Shown: positions 59,508-64,000 of the stretch, one piece after another | Layout of the letters: every line of letters begins with the position of its first letter | How positions within the stretch are numbered: the stretch's first letter is position 1 | Assembly (NCBI RefSeq): GCF_910592395.1 | Contig: NC_088309.1 | Coordinates: 7,816,501-7,880,500 of the forward strand | Length of the DNA: 64,000 nucleotides | Source: Lineus longissimus | Lineage: Eukaryota > Nemertea > Pilidiophora > Heteronemertea > Lineidae | Reading direction: 5' to 3' | The notes under the pieces: generated by a model | What the model was told of the DNA's origin: nothing | Databases searched by the model: none | What the model saw: only the letters and a program-made list of their open reading frames with translations | Translations under genes and position numbers: made by a program

Positions 59508-61906
59508 ATCGTTGGCTAGGTTAGATCTGAATTCTTTGACGAGACACGGGGCAACAAAATTAAAACGTGAAAAGTTTAAAATTCAACGTACATTCTTTGT
59601 TGTAGCAACTAATCGGCTGCCACTGATCTGTAGAAGATTTCCACCTCAGATATCTTTGATGTCTTCAGAAAACAAGACAACCCGTAATGGTCGGATGTCA
59701 TCTTCATGGTAATAACGCAAAAACGCTAATGCCGAAAAGAACGAATTTCAGCATCGTTCGTTTATCTCAGTCCGGCTTTGCATCTCACAACTTGTTGCGA
59801 ATAAGCAATTCAAGATGCACAGCGAGGGTACTAGACTGACAACGATATTAGTGACTAGCTTTCTTTCTCATTTGCCTTGAGCTAGACTATATTATGTTGT
59901 CATACCAACATCGCATATCATCAGAAATTATGCTGTTCTTTATGTGGATGTATCGAAGTGGGAACAGTTGCATTATGTGGTGCGAAAGATGATAAAAACT
60001 AACATTATCAATCGTTCACTATACATATTCCATAAAAATTCTATGAAGTCTCTGGTAAGAGTCAGAGCAGATATCAGTCGCCAAACCAGCTATAAGAGAT
60101 ACTGAGGAGCCTCTCTATCTAAATTGGTGTCATAAAAAACCGCTTTATCATACTGTCAATTTCTTTATATAACTACTGTGATATTATTTCGATTTGCTGC
60201 CTTAAGATGTTTATCAATGTCAAATGTAACTGTCTCTCGTCTCAATACAATTTCCTTGAGAACCGATCAGTATTTCTTGGGACGCTGAAGGAGGCCATTG
60301 AAGTCACCAGCACTCAGTCATCGCGGGATAAGGCTTCAACGGATAATCGGAATAAAACTCTCGACAGAATCGTTCATTTTTAAGAACGTACTTATTCTTC
60401 CATAAAATGCACTGAACATTTTCTCCAGGGCTAATCGGCCAAGGTTTTTTTGGTCTTCAATTTGCACTTTTCAGAAAGCATCAGTCGAATCATGCGTTCA
60501 GCTGGGACAGGTGATTTTTAAGCTTTCCCTTTCTCGTTGGATCTTTCTGTAGTTCCTAAATGAGAAAAAAATTGTCCTGCCAAACCTCAGGTAGGCAGTT
60601 TCCAGCAGCAATAGAGACTTCTTGTGCTATAGAGAAGTAGATGGCATTCTTCGACAAAAGAACATTCAGTGTAGTAAAATATATTTAGAACTCCTTCGAG
60701 ATAGTAGATGTTTCCTACAACTTATTAAGTTTCATGAACGTTCACGTGAAGCTCTTTTACCTTAGAAGGAAATCCGCGCAGGATTCTTCCATGAGAGAAA
60801 AAGATTTGATAGGCAAAAGACCTCAATCACTTCCGCTTCCTGGCTCTTATCGTTGCTGATCTAAATAGATTGTTTATGGCAATGACCGTGAATACTGAAA
60901 AGGTAAAAACTGTGAGGATTGCTTCCTTTGCGGCATAGTCTATTCATCTTTCTTTGCCTGCGGCATGAAATGTAGGGTTTTGCTAACGGATACACATTTG
61001 ATGGCTACATGGGATACCTAGAGGTTATATCATGGCTTTGCAGTTCTCTTCCCTGTGTCCTTCCCCGAGAGTCTCTATCCTCCCCGACGCATTGGATTAA
61101 TTAAGAAACAGCATGTGCTGGTATTAGTTACGTGAAGGTTACCTGAGGTGATGAACTATACACAGGCAAACATCTCCGTCGCATGGAATATTTGAAAAAA
61201 AAACCTATTTAACTTATTGCGTTGAAAAATGTATTGACACGTTTTTCTGAAGTATACACATGTACATGTATATCAGATTGATGTGAGGTTAGTTGATAAA
61301 TTGTCCCACAGTCCATGGCTGCATGTCCCGGAATTCTCTTGGTATTTTCTAAACTGGTATAGATCAAATTGCAATATTGTTAAGTAGGTTCCTTTGAAAT
61401 TGTTTGATGTCGTTAGACTGGTTTCAATACCAATAACTTTTAGAACCTCCTAAAGTACAGCAATCTATATCCACATCAAGAAAAGAAGAAGTACACATTC
61501 TGTGTACTGGAAGCTTGTATCCAGCGTTTCATTCAACATAAAGTACAAAATCGAAAGAAATTACTCAAGAGAGCTCATCAGGCTTTATTATTAATGTTGC
61601 TTTACTTGGGTCGACTTATTTTACTGTGCAACGTTATTGGTAATAGAGGAGGAAAGAGATTCGGTAGATGAATTTTTTTCTCGGTTACACACAATAGAAG
61701 CAACAGGATGTCATATCAGTGCTTCAGGCCCATCCATTCCTTTGTGGGCGCTTTTTGGAAAATCGTGGGCATAACACTACTGATGCTTGTTTCTAGACTC
61801 ATTTTGCTGTGTTTTGCACAAACAATGTGAAATGATTTAGAGCATTTGATTCTACAAGCTCCAGGAGCTAGTCCAGTGCTAAATGTCAGACCACTCCATT
61901 GCCTAA
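59508..61906. other. Single-copy DNA, no gene seen
   Basis: No frames of note and no repeats recognised. It ends with the left TAA target duplication (61904-61906) of the next element. Confidence 0.45.
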
Positions 61907-62347
61907 AGCCCGCAGCACACTAGCCGCCAACTTTGGCGACAAGAAGCGTTCAGCTGACACCTCTCGACGCCGAAGTTGGCGGCCAGTGGATCCCGGTCAG
62001 AGCACACCTGCCCAGAATCGGCGTCCAGTAGCGTCTTTTCCGCCACTTTAGGCTGCCATTTTGAAATCATGTGACATCAAGACGCAAGGTGATTGGCCAT
62101 AGCCTCGCCGCCGACGCCAAGTCAGGCGGCCAGCCGTAGCACACCTGGCTTCTTCAGGCGTTCAAACGCGGCGACACGCGTCAAAAATCAAACATGTTAG
62201 ATATTTGGCGTTTAGTTGCGGCAAGTGGCGGCAAGTCGCGTTCGCCGACGCCGTTCGTAGCAGACTAGGGATTTTTCAGGCGTTCAGGGCTTTTGCGGCA
62301 AAAAATGCCAGTGAACGCCGAAGTTGGCGGCTAGTGTGCTGCGGGCT
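61907..62347. mobile_element. Harbinger-type MITE, 441 bp
   Basis: TAA target duplications at 61904-61906 and 62348-62350. Terminal inverted repeats are AGCCCGCAGCACACTAGCCG on the left, with an exact match in the reverse complement of the right end, continuing with CCAACTT. There is no coding capacity. The interior repeats CGCCGAAGTTGGCGG-type words and carries ATCAAACATGTTAGAT (62187-62202) and GCTGCCATTTTGAAATCATG (62051-62070), both shared with the Harbinger element at 51468-52506. It was presumably mobilised by a related transposase. Confidence 0.88.
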
Positions 62348-64000
62348 TAAGGACGTGGGTAATCGTGGTTGGTAGAAGCTCTAAAGATGGAATTGTGTCT
62401 GTGGCACTAAGCAGCCTTCTGTCAGACCCAAGCCAAATCTGCTGGTACCCGCCGTATTCCAACAATCGTTGATATAAAGCACATTGCGACATTGATTGAA
62501 GAACAATAGAAGAGCAATACCTGCAAATTGCGAAGTTTCCTTTTAATTACTAGATCATCCGATAATGATGTACCCTGTAATACATGAATCTGTTGACCTC
62601 TTGTTTGTATCAACATGATAATGCATTATTGCAAGACATCACCATTGTTTCTGAGACTATTTATTTGTGGGCGATCTTGGCTGCGTCCAAGCCCGTTACT
62701 TTTCACTATTCGAGGCGGCCAATAAGTCACCTATGAAACAAAATGTTAGCTAGCCTAATCAAACATGTAATGATGTGGTGAACATGAAATAGAATACTCA
62801 TCTCATACATCATGACATGATGAGCACCTGCAACACATGAATAATTGTGATTATCTATTACAAGTCTGTCAATTCGGTGTTCAGTTTTCATGTATGGCAG
62901 CGCAGATCACCTTGACAATTCACTTTCAAAAACATGTTTTAAACATGGATGTACCGTACTGACAAACACATGCATGTATAATGTTCTTTTACATATTTAC
63001 ATATCTATGAACGTTGCACAAAGCATGTTGGGTAGACTCAGCTGTCATATTACTTTTTAAACGTATTCTAATAAGAATGTGGAAAATAATAATAAACTAG
63101 GTTCAGCAGGCTCTGAAAGATGGCCATTGTTATGAAGATATACCCTGAGAAGATATTCATCATTTTGCTCCTTTGGACTGAGCTCATTTCCTCCAGACCA
63201 TGGGTTTCTGTATGATAAGTAGAGTCCCTGTCGTTTTATTAGAAATAAGCCTAGGGTTCCATGTCCTTGATTATCAATTGAAAAAACTCCCGCTAACCTC
63301 GATAAATATGTAAACTGCTGGGATTGCAAGCAGCTGAAAGATTTGTTTACGTGTACATCCCATTAAAGCGTACTGCCAGCAGGAGTGAACGCGAAAGAAC
63401 AAAACGTATTTCTTCGATTCAATCGCAAATTTCTTTCCGTTATGTTAGTGCATGCGACAGACAGTAGCATTGCTAAGTTAAGTCCAACGTAAAAAAAGGT
63501 ACTAACGCCATGCGCGATGACAAAATAGGCGAAATGTGGTGGTGGGCTTTTCCGCTACTTCACCATTGGACTATAAGAATAAGCAAATATATATATACGA
63601 ATTGCCGATTCCATGATTGTAACACATGATAGACTGAAACGATAGGTTCTTTCTTCCTGTTGAATGATTATGATAAATGAAATATGACGTAAATTTATAT
63701 TCTTGTTTGGGTCTTGCTTCTTCATATGACTTCTTTATCTGTTGTCAGAGTTGAGAGCGAACACCACTAACTACTTGAAGTAAATGCCGTAGAAGAGCTC
63801 TATCACCCACCTAGGTCAACTATAGACTAAATACACTGTGGACAATGGTACAGGAAGAAGTGTCCATTGACCATCTTCTTTGTCATTCAGGGTGGTCGAT
63901 TCCACTCAGCTAGGAAAATGTCTACTCTAAAAGGTTGGGTGATATCTCGGCTTTAGTAGGTGCACTTGCTGCCCCTGCATAGCAAATATCATAGCCTATG
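62348..64000. other. Single-copy DNA to window end, no gene seen
   Basis: Two minus-strand frames (62422-62616 and 63057-63329) lack recognisable domains. Nothing else supported. Confidence 0.4.

Noticed and set aside
25910-59712. Similar minus-strand peptides (FRPRCERALFKDNR, GVDVIKIC) in three places, considered as a coding family
   Set aside because: The similarity is explained by the four-copy dispersed repeat at DNA level; frames are not consistently open through all copies.

Overview
The window looks like nuclear DNA of an animal. It has no bacterial-style gene packing, no operons, and almost no long open reading frames outside low-complexity repeats. It is rich in short inverted-repeat transposons, and the only credible coding pieces look like exons flanked by splice-site consensus sequences. 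The palindrome TACATGTA is strongly over-represented (at least 25 occurrences by eye). Together with PIF/Harbinger DNA transposons and a fold-back element recalling sea-urchin TU elements, this suggests a marine invertebrate (echinoderm, amphioxus, hemichordate or lophotrochozoan). The sequence alone does not settle which.

Coding content is sparse. On the minus strand, 14920-15929 is one long exon of about 334 codons. It has no ATG at its start but a good splice acceptor, so it is probably the last exon of a gene; the product is not recognised. About 0.6 kb upstream on the same strand, 16562-16843 is a possible PAN/apple-like exon. The two may belong to one gene, but their reading phases do not join directly. 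A 120-bp exon-like piece at 12105-12224 (minus) is weak. The remaining single-copy DNA (0.5-15 kb, 16.8-28.6 kb, 32-51 kb, 53-64 kb) reads as intron or intergenic sequence.

Mobile and repetitive DNA dominates the interest. (1) 28637-32121 is a 3.5-kb fold-back element. It has matching ends, a likely ACAG target duplication, two nearly perfect inverted unique inner arms around a 10-base loop, and outer domains made of 21/22-bp tandem repeats that expanded strongly in only one arm, with 86-bp and 151-bp higher-order periods. (2) 34782-36695 is a 76-bp minisatellite of about 25 copies, homogeneous in the middle and degenerate at the edges. (3) 55358-57823 is a compound TCTCCA hexamer array carrying an internal tandem duplication of about 1.1 kb. 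(4) 51468-52506 is a PIF/Harbinger element with TAA target duplications and a remnant of transposase exon 1; its right half is an inverted copy of the element's own 5' end, including the original transposase start. (5) 61907-62347 is a Harbinger-type MITE with TAA duplications, sharing subterminal motifs with (4). (6) 20681-20878 is a 198-bp MITE, and 1-447 is probably the end of a related element. (7) A dispersed repeat of about 130-250 bp occurs four times (25.9, 52.8, 53.4 and 59.4 kb). Several older inverted repeats are also present.

No tRNA, rRNA, CRISPR array, phage or bacterial defence system was found. The most unusual object is the asymmetric fold-back element at 28.6-32.1 kb, followed by the self-inverted Harbinger derivative at 51.5-52.5 kb.
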